A DNA stretch of 22,614 nt, taken from assembly GCA_034698045.1 (NCBI GenBank), contig JAQGAU010000923.1:1-22614 (forward strand). The letters run 5' to 3'. This stretch comes from Paramacrobiotus richtersi (Eukaryota; Tardigrada; Eutardigrada; Parachela; Macrobiotidae). The position numbers and the translations under genes are program-made. Below are positions 1-8,898 of the stretch, piece after piece (position 1 is the first letter of the stretch; each line of letters begins with the position of its first letter). The notes under the pieces are model-generated. The model was not told where the DNA came from, searched no databases, and worked only from the letters and a program-made list of their open reading frames with translations.

Positions 1-487
1 AGGTGAACGTCTCGGGTTACGGTGTACGGTAGTCCCGTGTTCCACTTTTTAACAGTATTAACGAAGATAATAAGGCCCTAATTACGGCTGACAGTGAGAT
101 GTAAATTAGATATACATGTAGGCCATGGTTTAATGGTAGCTTTTACGAGGTGAGCCTTCGATTCTAATGAGCAAAGACACAGAGATCCAGACATACTTTT
201 CGATACGGGAAGTAACATTATGATTTCATACAGTACCGCCATCAATGCCGCAGTAAAAGTAAACAGTTTTTCAGTATCAGTAATGCGTTAAATAGAAGCA
301 CACGCTGAACTACGAGAAAACACTACATAGAGTGATTAGGTAACTGAAAGACAAGAGCTGTTTCATTGCAGTACGTCTATGCTCTAAAATCTCATCACTA
401 GTTTTCCAGGCATTGTAGACGGTAGAGTGTATTCAATCATTGCTCAACGTTACAGATTGACAATCATTATTTCAATCATTTTCACTG
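1..487. other. Gene-free stretch
   Basis: I see no convincing gene, RNA or repeat here. All frames are closed at short intervals and the sequence is AT-rich. A stretch near 121-160 superficially resembles tRNA promoter boxes but cannot be folded into a tRNA. If the GPCR exon at 1176-1750 is spliced leftwards, its later exons could lie here or beyond the window edge, but I cannot identify TM5-7 in this stretch. Confidence 0.5.
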
Positions 488-835
488 CTACTTTATCTTT
501 TTTAAAATAAGAAACTGGCACAGACTGGTTCTTTTTATCTGATAGTCCAAAATGTTAGCGTAGATTGCTATACAGGTTCGATTTATTTCGTGACTTCCAA
601 TTAGTAGATCCAACAGTACTGTAGATGCCAAATCAAATAAATCAAAAAACTTTTTACCGATCTCTCTAATCAACGCGCCTGCTTCTTTACGCCAGACACC
701 CAACGTTTCGCAAGCTAAAGGAACAAAAACACAGAGCTCCAAAACGGAACCTTAATGAAGTTTCTTCTCTTCACATGCTTTTTCTGCCGTAAATTGTTCT
801 CGTATAAACTGCTGTGCTACGTCGCTGCAATCTGC
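488..835 (-). pseudogene. Decayed retroelement C-terminal domain (copy 1)
   Basis: Read on the minus strand, this frame has a Lys/Glu-rich run (AEKACEEKK), an in-frame TAA at 754-752, and then FVPLACETLGVWRKEA. It aligns with the better preserved relative at 9114-9665, which reads VQPIGFETMGSWGPSA at the same place. I recognise this block from predicted proteins of many invertebrates, where it sits at the C-terminal end of a retroelement open frame with a core like ETLG-W-G followed by QR-S-IQRGNA. In this copy the IQRGNA part is badly eroded; the aligned stretch is EINRTCIAIYANI. Upstream the frame closes with TAG at 838-836, and the WDVT part is missing. The family assignment rests on memory, and the activity of the domain is not known to me. 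It is a relic, not a functional gene. Confidence 0.5.
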
Positions 836-1169
836 CTAGGAAACAATCATCAGATAACCAAAACATGCCTGTACAGTTAAATAATGCAGGAAAGTTAACG
901 CAAATTACAAAAATTGCATAATTGTTCACTTCACCAAGTCCAGCCATCACTAGGTAGCCATAACCAAAGATGACTGAAATATGTCGTTACTCTTTTCCAC
1001 CACATTTTGCAGAACGTTGACTACAGAAGACTTTGTACATCCAATACAAGGAACCGTTGTAATTTTCATCTTAGCTGCTAATTCGAAAGACAATCATTCC
1101 AAATAAGCAAAGTGACATTCAATTCGGATTCAAAAGCACAGTTTGCAGCTCCATGCACATGGAGGAAGA

Positions 1170-1176
1170 ACTTACG
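1170..1176 (-). other. 5' splice donor of the GPCR exon
   Basis: On the minus strand the exon ends ...GGGAAC and continues GTAAGT, a perfect match to the eukaryotic 5' splice consensus. The first intron base is 1175. The in-frame TAA that would end the protein lies inside this GTAAGT, which supports splicing rather than truncation. Confidence 0.6.
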
Positions 1177-1750
1177 TTCCCGGTTGCAGTCCTGTCCGAG
1201 CAATCGTACACACACCCAACGGTTGCATGGATTCGAATCGCCCACCAACTTCTGCAACAAAAGGTGCGGCTGCCGCAAAGGCCAACGCCCAGCTCCCAAA
1301 AATCATGGTACACCGGATTTTCATGGTGGTCAGATGACGATAAAAGTGCGGCTTAGCCACTGCCACCAAACGGTTCATCGACAGAAACGCCGCTGACCAG
1401 TTGGTGGCAAATAGAGTCACCCAGTAGGAAAACATCATGTAAAAGCAGAATCGGTGGTCCGAAGCGATTCCCATCTGGGAGCGGAAGATGTCCGTGCAGA
1501 ATAGGGAAAAGTGGATCGTGGCTAGTAAGGCTTCTGTTACGATCAAATGGAGCATCAATAATCCTGCACCAGTTCGTAGAGATCTTTCTGAGAAGATGAT
1601 CAGGAAAAGACAAACGTAAGACAACGTTCCACATGCGCAGATTGTCAAAGACACGGCAAACCATTCTATAAGGGTTTTTTGAGGGATTATCGATACCCAT
1701 GGCCTGGTAACATTTGCGGTAAAATGATCCCAATCCATCGTGGAGTTCAT
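1176..1750 (-). CDS. Rhodopsin-class GPCR, first coding exon (TM1-TM4)
   Basis: This exon encodes the N-terminal 191 residues plus two bases of a seven-helix membrane receptor. The first ATG in the frame is at 1750; the frame is open a little further upstream but only from a TTG. The N-terminus has two N-glycosylation sequons (NST at residue 2, NVT at residue 12). TM1 lies at about residues 28-52, followed by loop SERSLRTG, and TM2 by about 60-84. A Cys at the start of TM3 (RFCFYM) can pair with the Cys in loop 2 (GVC). TM3 ends in MNRLVAVAKPHFY, an NRL variant of the DRY box. TM4 reads around IFGSWALAFAAAAPF. The apparent stop is created by a consensus donor, so the exon is read as ending at 1176 in phase 2. 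TM5-7 must be in later exons, which I cannot find. The ligand is unknown. Similarity to tardigrade receptor families is my recollection. No stop or frameshift is visible within the exon. Confidence 0.75.
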
Positions 1751-1984
1751 TGCGGTAATTCTTCCGTATCCCAAACGGCAGCTGAATGAATGAAAGTTTT
1801 TCCCATGTTAGGTGGCCGTTGAATCCATCTGTGCTCTGTGCACATACAGCAGTTAATGTAGGTACTTATCATTGATCTGCAGTTTTTCCAACGATATAAA
1901 GAACAAAATATTGACTTTTTTCATGTGGATGACATTTGGCTTTTGTGTGATGAGAGTGTGGAATCATGTTGATCTGCCTACAAA

Positions 1985-2022
1985 TAGTGTCTGTATTGAC
2001 AAATGAGCGAAGCGGTATATAG
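1985..2022 (-). promoter_or_regulatory. Possible TATA box upstream of the GPCR
   Basis: On the minus strand TATATA (2021-2016) is followed about 20 bases later by CTCATTTG, an initiator-like CA context. It lies about 270 bp upstream of the GPCR ATG, a reasonable leader length. TATA-like strings are common in AT-rich DNA, so this is only a candidate. Confidence 0.2.
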
Positions 2023-2382
2023 GTGAGGCTTTGTTTGATACCCACTCTTTATCCCTCCCATCGGCCGTATTTTGGATTTCGACTGTATGCCGTCCGCTTT
2101 TCCTTAATATTTTCATATAACAGATGCAACACTGTACGTTTTAGCAACCCATTGTCTTGAGATTGAAAAATGTCCTGCCTTGGTTATTATTAACTCTTAT
2201 CTGTATCTGCATTTTCCTTGAAAGGTTGAACAAAATCTCTTCGAAACCAACATGTAGGTACTCGGGTTTGCTTTTAAACGTTTTTGTAGTATTTCACAGC
2301 GGCCGGATATTGCCACGTAGAAACTTTTTCTCACAAGTTTACATATATTTTTGGCCAATAAAAGCAATGCCGCATCCTATTT

Positions 2383-2448
2383 TGTCGTTTGAAACCGCAC
2401 AACTTCTTTAGTATATATACAACAGAAGTTATGCGGTTTCGAACGACA
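2383..2448. repeat. Inverted repeat, 25-bp arms with 16-bp loop
   Basis: The arms 2383-2407 and 2424-2448 are complementary at 23 of 25 positions. They flank an AT-rich loop containing TATATATAC. The core TGCGGTTTC appears in the right arm, and TTGTGCGG recurs immediately after it at about 2449. It would form a stable hairpin in RNA or single-stranded DNA. There is no obvious target-site duplication. Confidence 0.7.
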
Positions 2449-3065
2449 GTTGTGCGGTACATTATTAACTCATAATGCATACTATCTCGAGTAAAATTGT
2501 TGCACAATATCACTGACATAAGAATCAGTAGAGATTTTCTCAGAGTAGCGCCAAAACAAGAAGCACACATACCAATGTTTTCTACAAGCAGTCGTCCTTG
2601 AACGATAATCCCCATAATATATATTTACATAATGTATCGGATTTCTGGGTACATGATTATGAACTTTCATAACCCAAAAAGCGGAAGGTCTCTATCGGTC
2701 AGTTTGTGATGCGCAGCATTCTGGTAAAGACCAGACAAAGGTCACATCACAAAGAACGGATGTTCAGGAGAAACATATAAGATTCACCGGTTTAAGCGCC
2801 ATATAATTCGTTCTTCGATCTCTTCCCTATAGCTAGAATGTTGACCGTGAACAGTACATGCGAACGCTGCCCCATCAGGTTCGCTGATTGACTGGTTTAG
2901 CAGCGGCATCTCAAAAACATCGTTTGCAGACGGCCGGGCGCACTTGTAAGGTAAACGTCCGCATCACGCAAAGGGTGCTGCTCTTGCTGCAGGCCTGTAA
3001 ACACTCGACCTTACAAGCAGCAGAAATTCGCGCGTCATGGATGAAAAAGTGAATTTGTTGTATGA

Positions 3066-3374
3066 TCATAGCCAGAGCAAACTTGTACAGGAATCCAACA
3101 TACGGTACATTTTCCTACTGTTTGTTACACCGACGTAAGGTCCAGACCATTTCTTGGGTGGATTTATTTTTAACTGGACAAGAAATTTAGCAAATATTGG
3201 GTTTATCAACAGCCGGTAACGCCGACCACTGCCGAATTTTATTGGGCAAATATGCGATACAAATGAACTGGTGAACATACTAAACATCAACAGAGAGAAC
3301 GTCACGAAAGTTGCCAAAATCCTTCCGGTATGAGCAATTTTGCATGCCGACTGTTGCTTATATACCACGCGCAT
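3066..3374 (-). CDS. Small hypothetical ORF with an N-terminal hydrophobic segment
   Basis: This ATG-started frame would encode 102 residues. Residues 18-40 are hydrophobic (ILATFVTFSLLMFSMF) and could be a signal anchor, followed by a basic stretch with GSGRRYR. I do not recognise a family. A TATATAAG string lies just after the ATG, at about 3364-3357. It could instead be a promoter feature, which would move any real start to a downstream Met. Codon use shows no bias towards coding, and there is no supporting neighbour. It may be a chance frame. Confidence 0.15.
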   Translation of the reverse strand: MRVVYKQQSACKIAHTGRILATFVTFSLLMFSMFTSSFVSHICPIKFGSGRRYRLLINPIFAKFLVQLKINPPKKWSGPYVGVTNSRKMYRMLDSCTSLLWL

Positions 3375-4143
3375 CTGGAACTGGACAGCGCCTACTTGGC
3401 GAAACTAACCAATAATGAATGGCCTTGCTCCGCAATAATCGTCCAGATTACTGCGTAATCTTTCTGGTTTCACCTGATCATATTGTTGTATAGCTGTCTT
3501 GCATTGTCTTCTCTGGAGCAACCGGCAGCTGAACATAGTTGCTCATTATATTCACTTCGGTTTCGTATAGCACTTGTTGCAATACAAAGTATGAATTTCG
3601 GTTAATTATGTCACCAGCAGTGCTATTACAGCACCGGCTGTGGGGCACCCAGTCGAAGTACTCTACCTGTGCTTCGAATCAGTAGCTGGTGTTCCCGGGT
3701 TAAACAAATTTCGGGTCTCATGTGTACATGCTGGACGTTTGCGGACTTACTCGGCTGATTTCAGAGATTCTTATCTAACAAGGGCTCACGACTTCAGAAT
3801 CTCGCATAATATGGCTATGCAGCCTAGTTATGCTATACTCTCGGTAACACGTGCTCCAGGTGTTTTACCCTTTTGTCGCCCCCATAGGTTAGAATTATTA
3901 CTTTGTTAAATGTCATATCGAAAATCAGTATACCGTAGTCTGACTTTGAATTTCGTTCAACTGTAAAGACAGAATGTTGAGACTGTCACTGTCAGCAATA
4001 AAAAAGTATGGTCTGGGGTTCCGGCTTGCCGGACCACTCGATATTCATGCTTTTACCGTCGAAGAGCTCAACTATGAACCAAAACACCAGAGTTTATTTT
4101 TAATACAGGAGCAGACAGTTTTCAGTAAAGCGAGCATTCTGAC
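3375..4143. other. Gene-free stretch before the LINE 3' end
   Basis: No supported gene. A short frame at 3640-3909 on the plus strand lacks motifs and has no coding-like composition. The LINE homology on the plus strand begins near 4144, so this stretch is probably the older target DNA. Confidence 0.4.
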
Positions 4144-4629
4144 TAATGGGTGAAACTTTACCACGCCTTGGTCGAGCCGTACACGGACTATTGTTCGTCA
4201 ATGTGGTCGACGGCGTCCTTGGGTGAGCGGGAGAAGTTGAGAAAACGCCAAGATGCGGCCTTGAGAGCCATCACCGACTACAGGATACGGGTAACGCCGG
4301 AACCATACGGAGAACTGGGTGTGACACCAGTATTCGATCGATGGCGGAATAAGGACGCGGTCTGGCTGTTCAAAATCTGGAATCGGAAGGACTTCGACGT
4401 GCCAACTTATCTGGAACAGCTGATCCCGTTAAAGGACATCGATACCCGCTACGAGTTACGGCGGAAGAAAAGAATCGACGCGTTCGCAAAGCGAAGTATC
4501 GGAAAGACAACCCTGGCGATGAGATTGAAGGATCTCTTTACTAACGTCATGAAGTGCAGTGAAAAAGTTCTGGAACGCTGTTCTATCAAAAGTTTTCTCT
4601 CTCGTGTTAAATCGAACAATCTCTTTTAA
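4144..4629 (+). pseudogene. LINE (non-LTR retrotransposon) ORF2, C-terminal end
   Basis: This frame encodes about 160 residues from just after the palm of a LINE reverse transcriptase to the ORF2 stop. It begins at KLYHALVEPYTDYC, continues MWSTAS, and has ALRAITDYR, then VTPVFDRWRNKDAVWLFK, a block typical of the C-terminal region of Jockey/CR1-type LINE polymerases. A TAA immediately precedes it in frame and no RT core lies upstream, so it is a 5'-truncated insertion, which is the usual fate of LINE copies. The frame itself has no internal stop. The same segment recurs on the minus strand at 18108-18503 joined to 19461-19667, so both belong to one family. It should not be functional, because the endonuclease and the RT active site are missing. 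Confidence 0.75.
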
Positions 4630-4719
4630 GCTACGGTTTCTTGTTGTTTTATAGTATCCATAATGACTAGACTTTGAGTGCCATGGGTTTGTCTGCTCGT
4701 CAATAAACTAAACTAAAAC
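4630..4719 (+). other. LINE 3' UTR with AATAAA and TAAAC-type tail
   Basis: After the ORF2 stop comes a short AT-rich 3' UTR. AATAAA lies at 4702-4707, followed by a TAAACTAAACTAAAAC tail. The first bases after the stop (TTTCTTGTTG) recur after the ORF2 end of the minus-strand relative near 18100, which supports a shared 3' UTR. I take about 4719 as the element's 3' end. Confidence 0.5.
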
Positions 4720-4935
4720 ATATACGTACGGGCGTTGGTGGTTAAGCATTAGAAAAATGCGCGCTAACTGCAGCTGATATTGGTGATTACACACAGAACA
4801 CATGGGGTACGTTCTTATGTGACTAGATGTCCTTTTTTTGAGTTTTCTACGCAATCTAAAATAACGTACATAGAGCTGAGCCAACAAGTGCCACAGCCAG
4901 CAAGTTTTTAACAGAGCTACGGCAGTGGTGACAGG

Positions 4936-5566
4936 TTCTTACTATCCATATTCGGTAATTGGCAAGCAAGCAGTTGCGGCTGGTCGCGCTTATATAGTGA
5001 AGTCGCGGCGGTTGCGGCACTTTCTAACTATCCCTACCGAGCATCTGTGCAGTTGCGGCTGGTCGCGCTTATATAATGGAGTCGCGGCGGTTGCGGCAGT
5101 TTCTAACTATCCCTACCGAGCAACTATGCTGTTGCGGCTGGTCGCGCTCATATAATGGAGTCGCGGAGGTTGCGGCACTTTCTAACTATCCCAACCGAGC
5201 AGCTATGCAGTTGCGGCTGGTAGCGCTTATATAATGCAGTCGCGGCGGTTGCGGCACTTTCTAACTATTCCTAACAAGCAACTATGCAGTTGCGGCTGGT
5301 CGCGCTTCTATAATGGAGTCGCGGCGGTTGCGGCAGTTTCTAACTATGCCTACCGAGGAACTGTGCAATTGCAGGTGGTCGCGCTTATATAATGGAGTCG
5401 CGGCGGTTGCGGCACTTTCTAACTATCCTAACCAAGCACCTGTGCAGTAGCGGCTGGTCGCGCCTATATAATGCAGTCGCGGCGGTTGCGGCACTTTCTA
5501 ACTATCCCTACCGAGCAACTATGCAGTTGCGGCTGGTGGCGCTTATGTAATGAAATCGCGGCAGCC
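4936..5566 (+). repeat. Minisatellite, eight units of exactly 79 bp
   Basis: The anchor CAGTTGCGGC and its variants start at 4971, 5050, 5129, 5208, 5287, 5366, 5445 and 5524, an exact 79-bp period with no indels between anchors. Each unit holds a GC-rich part (GTCGCGGCGGTTGCGGCA), then TTTCTAACTATCCCTACC, and a TATATAATG-like core. The first unit is diverged on its left side, and the last runs into GGTTGCGGTTGCGG. Because 79 is not a multiple of three, open frames across it cannot be a repeated protein. The units differ by point changes only. No unique spacers lie between units. Confidence 0.9.
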
Positions 5567-5629
5567 AAAGCCTGGTTGCGGTTGCGGTGATTTAGGTACG
5601 CAACCGGACAGTGACCAGAGAGTGAAGGT

Positions 5630-5893
5630 TGTGTACAGATTGAGCAACTTCTGGTGACGATGGCGAGTTCCGGTGGGGTGTCTCTAATCAGTGAGCATAT
5701 GCTCAAGTCCATGGACATGTGCATGAGCAAGAGCGCGCCCCTAAGCATGCTCATGGACATGAGCATGAACATGAGCCTGAGCATGTGCATGGAATGGGCG
5801 TAACCCACAGCATGCATATTCCTAAAATCCCAAAAAATAAATTCCACAATATTTCTAATAACTAAATAAAAACCAAAACAAGTTAGGAATTTA
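5630..5893 (+). repeat. Left arm of a long inverted duplication
   Basis: This arm is the reverse complement of 6440-6660 with scattered substitutions and small indels. The match is strongest over 5677-5878, at clearly over 80% by eye. It contains the Met-rich frame plus about 80 bp of downstream non-coding sequence, so the duplication is of DNA, not just protein. Similarity fades outwards through a shared TGTACAGA at about 5632. Confidence 0.75.
5660..5803 (+). CDS. Methionine-rich 47-residue ORF (unidentified)
   Basis: From ATG 5660 the frame gives MASSGGVSLISEHM, then a run in which Met recurs every second or third residue (MDMCM, MLMDMSMNM), ending MEWA and TAA at 5801. The run comes from an ATG-AGC / ATG-GAC hexamer-like DNA repeat. 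The same peptide is encoded by the right arm at 6531-6833 on the opposite strand. Met-rich MxM runs occur in the extracellular N-termini of copper transporters of the Ctr1 family. The membrane part of such a protein is absent here, so I do not assign that function. GTAA at the stop could be a splice donor, which would make this an exon fragment. Confidence 0.25.
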   Translation: MASSGGVSLISEHMLKSMDMCMSKSAPLSMLMDMSMNMSLSMCMEWA

Positions 5894-6439
5894 TAGTGTT
5901 TTTGCCCTTCCTATAACCAGTATTCGATCAATTAACTAACTCACAACTTTTGCAATAAACATAATTATCAGAGTTGATCATTTAAATACAGACAACAGCC
6001 TTCATGTTGTTCCCGGTTTTTTAGGCAATTCCACCAGCTATAGACATAGTTAATTTTATTAAAAAGTGCCGGCACATCACGAATACGACAGCGCCCGCAG
6101 AGCTTTCCACTTTCCACCAACTTTCTTGACTGGTTTTATATGCAATTAAGGAAGCAACGTCAAACGAGCAGTGCGTTGGCAACCAGCTACGCTATCCAGC
6201 GCCACCGTCACATTATGACTTCACGACAAATCGGCATTTTACTTTTCCCTTTTTTGCGTGAGGACTTAAAACGCATATCTAAGGAACCATCCTTCCTATA
6301 GTGCAGGTCCATGCTACAAATGTCAAAGGACTGTCGAACTGAGGGAAGTCGCTGGGGAACGTACAAAGAGAACTGAGTGACGACACCAAATATGTCTGTG
6401 TAGATCCTGTATTTCAACTGGTCCCTACCGAAATCTTCC
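5894..6439. other. Spacer between the inverted arms
   Basis: An AT-rich centre of about 550 bp. I found no transposase-like motif or other gene. A short minus-strand frame (6208-6417) has no motif. If the arms are the ends of a foldback-type element, this would be its loop and would mark it as non-autonomous. Confidence 0.4.
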
Positions 6440-6660
6440 TATTTCCTATCTTTTTGGTTTTTTTAGTTATTAGGAATATTGTGAAATCCATTTTTTGGGA
6501 TTTGAGGAATGTGCATGCTGTGGGCTACGCCTATTCCATGCTCAGGCTCATGTCCATGCTCATGTCAATCACCATGCTTAGGGGCGTGCTCATGGTCATG
6601 CACATGTCCGTGGACATGAGCACATGCTCACTGATTAGAAACACCCGTACCGGTGTAGGC
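6440..6660 (-). repeat. Right arm of the long inverted duplication
   Basis: The complement of 5630-5893. Shared landmarks read from the minus strand are CTAATCAGTGAGCAT, CCCCTAAGCATG, GCCCACAGCATGCA and CAATATTCCTAATAACTA. Relative to the left arm it lacks one TGCATG hexamer and has TAG in place of TGG. Confidence 0.75.
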
Positions 6661-6833
6661 GGCGCTATCGTCGTGTGTCTGTACAGGGCGCCAGCTGACG
6701 CTGATTGCGGTACAGCGTGGATGCCGATGCACCGACTCTGTATGCCGTGCCGATGTGATGACGATCCGGCTTGGTCTGCCAGTGTCGTCAGTCGGTTCAT
6801 TTCAGATGCCAGAGTCAACCCAACGCCCGCCAT
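6531..6833 (-). CDS. Hypothetical ORF with a Met-rich C-terminus
   Basis: ATG at 6833 opens a 100-residue frame (MAGVGLTLASEMNRL...). Its last third, from FLISEHVLMS to SMDMSLSME, matches the Met-rich peptide of the left arm at 5660-5803. The first 60 residues have no counterpart with the same strength in the left arm. It ends at TAG 6533-6531, at the position where the left arm has TGG. The family is unknown. It could be the less truncated copy of the same exon, or a chance fusion of repeat and flank. Confidence 0.25.
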   Translation of the reverse strand: MAGVGLTLASEMNRLTTLADQAGSSSHRHGIQSRCIGIHAVPQSASAGALYRHTTIAPPTPVRVFLISEHVLMSTDMCMTMSTPLSMVIDMSMDMSLSME

Positions 6834-7970
6834 GCCCAAGTCGCCCTACGCCGCGCCCTTCCAGCACAGCAGGATCCCTGCCGCTCTCAGCAAGCGTACC
6901 AGTTGCGTTTCTAGGTACACGTGTGAGAGACGGACAGGAAACACCTGCTAAACATCTACCAGACAGGACGACGTCAGCGCCCTCTTTACCGTACCAACAG
7001 AGCAGACCCCTGCTCGTTTTTTCTCGTGTGCCCCCGCGCCAAAGCGTCAAACAGCAAATCTGACAGCACCACGAGCTTCCCGGTGAGATTTGAAGCATTA
7101 CCTCGCGGAGAATCTCTCGGGAAAGACAGCAAGATGGCCAAGCGGACACGGAAAGCGTGGAGAAAAACGGCGGGTTTTGTACCAAACCGAACAAACCCCT
7201 GCCAGTTTTTCCCATTTGTGGAGACGACACGAGCGGTTTTGCGTCCTTGGAGAGCAACCTTCTGCCCGATTTTCTGAAAGTTGAAGGGAATTAACGAGTT
7301 TTGAGCAAAAATCGCTTAAAATTTTGCACGCGACACCGAAGCGTGACGTCAGCAGGAAAAGTAGAAAAAAGTCGGCGAAGAGTGCCGTGTGCAAAACCGC
7401 ACACCGTACGTACAGGGCAAGGATTCAACAAGGCCGTTGACTGGGTACAGGGTTGCCTGTACGTGCAGTACGAAGTCAACGACCGCACAGGTAAACATAG
7501 TGGACGTCATCCGTAGATCGGGCTGCGCATAGACACGTGACACTTGCGAGAAAATGCGCACTACACCACAGTGATCAAAAGTGCTTAATTAAACGGAGAT
7601 AAGTCGTTTCGTAATTATACGAAAGTTGCCGAGCAAAGAGCAGGCATTAATTTTCGAAAAACAATTTTGCGCGCTTATTCGGCCCGCTTTTGCTGTTATT
7701 TGCGAAAAAGTATAGCCAGTATACTTCCTGTTGGTCAGCGGAAAAAGCAACCGAAGGAAGAAGTTGTTTTCTTCCCAACAGCGGTTCCCGGTAAAGAACC
7801 AAGACCAGAATGGAGAAGTGCAGAGGTTTTCTACAGGGAATTACGGCGATCCTTCTCGTGAAAAGGGAATCGGTGGAGCACGCAATGTCCGTCGATCTGC
7901 ATCGGCAAAACCCAGCTGAGAAAGGAAAGATCAGACCGACCTGACGTCAGGAAACCCTGCGTCAAAAAGG
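6661..7970. other. GC-rich block with overlapping open frames and no identified gene
   Basis: GC content is higher than on either side, which leaves long frames open on both strands. I see no family motif in any of them. A degenerate direct repeat of about 32 bp (GTACCAA...ACCCCTGC...GTTTTT) is at 6991-7021 and 7179-7210. A plus-strand frame near 7731-7919 is polar and lysine/serine-rich, but no start or splice site supports it. Confidence 0.35.
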
Positions 7971-8169
7971 AAAGTCCAAAACAGCAAAGGTAAAGTTGGT
8001 CGAGACCCTTCGGCTTGGACGAAGCCATGAATGAACAATGTTAAGGGTGGGAAAGATACGCTAATCAGCTATTTCCGTCAAACCAGAAAGATTCATGGTT
8101 GAACATGTTTTGAGCCGTAATGCTACCATTGTTGCATTTAAGTATTCCTGAGCCAATTTGTCCATTAAT
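7971..8169 (-). repeat. 199-bp direct repeat, copy A (broken frame)
   Basis: This segment matches 9815-10013 over 199 bp with about 10 substitutions and no indels. Read on the minus strand it encodes MDKLAQEYLNATM...STMNLSGLTEIAD, then TAG where copy B has CAG. It then continues with SWLRPSRRVSTNF. Copy A therefore looks like a degenerated partial copy of the frame preserved in copy B. The homology stops sharply at both ends, and no target-site duplication is visible. Confidence 0.8.
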
Positions 8170-8870
8170 AACACCACAGCCTACCGGGGGTCAGGGCCAC
8201 CGTCCGAATCACCAGAGGAGCTGGAGATCCAAGAATTAGCGAAGTCGGAAAGTGGAAGTCATGCACCCGTGGTATTCTTCGTGGCCACGCTCGCTCTGTC
8301 GTCACCCTCAACGGACCCGACGATCGGCGAGGTTCCCAGAAAACGTTTCCCACCGGAAATGGAGTGTCTGTCAACATGAGCCTGGTGGACTTGGAGGTGG
8401 CAGATAAAGAGGCAGAGAGGTCGGAAGTGGTCGTTGCAATACCCCACACACACTCTGACGCTGTAACAGGAAGTGAACTGCCCACCGCCGCCCACGACAC
8501 ACCACCGACACCAACGCCCAGCGAGGCAGCTGGAAGGGAAGAAGCAGGTCCCAACTTCGAGTTCGGCCACATGGGCAACCTTTCCACTCGGATGGCCATG
8601 ACGACCAGGCCAACGAAGTGGAAGGACGAGGACGAGAAGGACAACAGCGAACCGAGTTCAGAGCTGTTCATCCCCATGTCTACGAAGACAACGCCTAGCC
8701 CTTTCCGTACCAAACCGGCATCTTGGAGCCCCGGCAGGGTGATCAAGCCTGTTGGGAGCTCATCGTCACCAACCGGAAGCGAAAATTTCGCACAGACGTA
8801 TGGCACAACGGGCATGGTGAACCAATCGGAAGTCTTTGCCTACGTCATACAGTCAATAAATGACAAGTAA
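8169..8870 (+). CDS. Coding-like polar C-terminal region, probable partial or decayed gene
   Basis: The frame is open from 8169 to TAA at 8868-8870; the first ATG is at 8376. From there about 164 residues are polar and low-complexity, rich in Pro, Ser, Thr, Glu and Asp (for example TRPTKWKDEDEKDNSEP), and end in FAYVIQSINDK. Codons strongly prefer G or C in the third position (AAG, GAG, GAC, AAC, TTC), which argues for real coding on this strand rather than the antisense frame. Upstream, the neighbouring frame (SGPPSESPEELEIQELAKS) looks more coding than this one, which suggests a frameshift or an intron near 8250-8370. No domain is recognised. It could be the cytoplasmic tail of a larger protein. 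It begins exactly where repeat copy A ends. Confidence 0.35.
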
Positions 8871-8898
8871 CAAACTCAACCGGAAGTGCCGCAGCTGA

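Larger units (their letters stand above)
1751..3065. other. Non-coding stretch upstream of the GPCR
   Basis: No gene is supported. It holds the possible TATA box near 2016, the 25-bp hairpin at 2383-2448, and a 10-bp inverted pair (CTTGTAAGGT near 2945 and its complement near 3013). The short open frames here have neither motifs nor codon bias. Confidence 0.45.

Noticed and set aside
121-160. tRNA-like A and B boxes (TGGTTTAATGGTAGC ... CTTCGATTC)
   Set aside because: The spacing is short and no acceptor or anticodon stem can be formed. At most it is a chance match or the head of a very old SINE.
1078-1733. Other frames overlapping the GPCR exon
   Set aside because: They are shadows of the receptor frame, which alone has the TM and motif pattern.
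3066-3374. Neuropeptide precursor (hydrophobic leader, then a KFG-SGRR processing-like site)
   Set aside because: Only one weak site, no repeated peptide, no family match, and a competing TATA-like string inside the frame.
4925-5155. Protein-coding ORF across the 79-bp repeat
   Set aside because: 79 is not a multiple of three, so each unit is read in a different frame; the open frame is accidental.
4936-5566. CRISPR array
   Set aside because: The units are contiguous with no unique spacers between conserved repeats, and there are no cas genes; it is a minisatellite.
5464-5847. 127-codon minus-strand frame
   Set aside because: It reads antisense through the minisatellite end and the left inverted arm; no start context or motif.
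5660-6833. Assignment of the Met-rich frames to Ctr1 copper transporters
   Set aside because: Only the Met pattern fits. No transmembrane segments or C-terminal Cys-His signature are present, and the pattern can come from a simple DNA repeat.
6802-7394. Overlapping minus-strand frames of 98-151 codons
   Set aside because: The region is GC-rich with open frames on both strands; no motif, no bias specific to one frame, and no splice or start support.
8165-8815. 216-codon minus-strand frame
   Set aside because: It is antisense to the polar plus-strand frame, which carries the codon bias. Its hydrophobic Val/Gly/Ser-rich composition is typical of a shadow frame.
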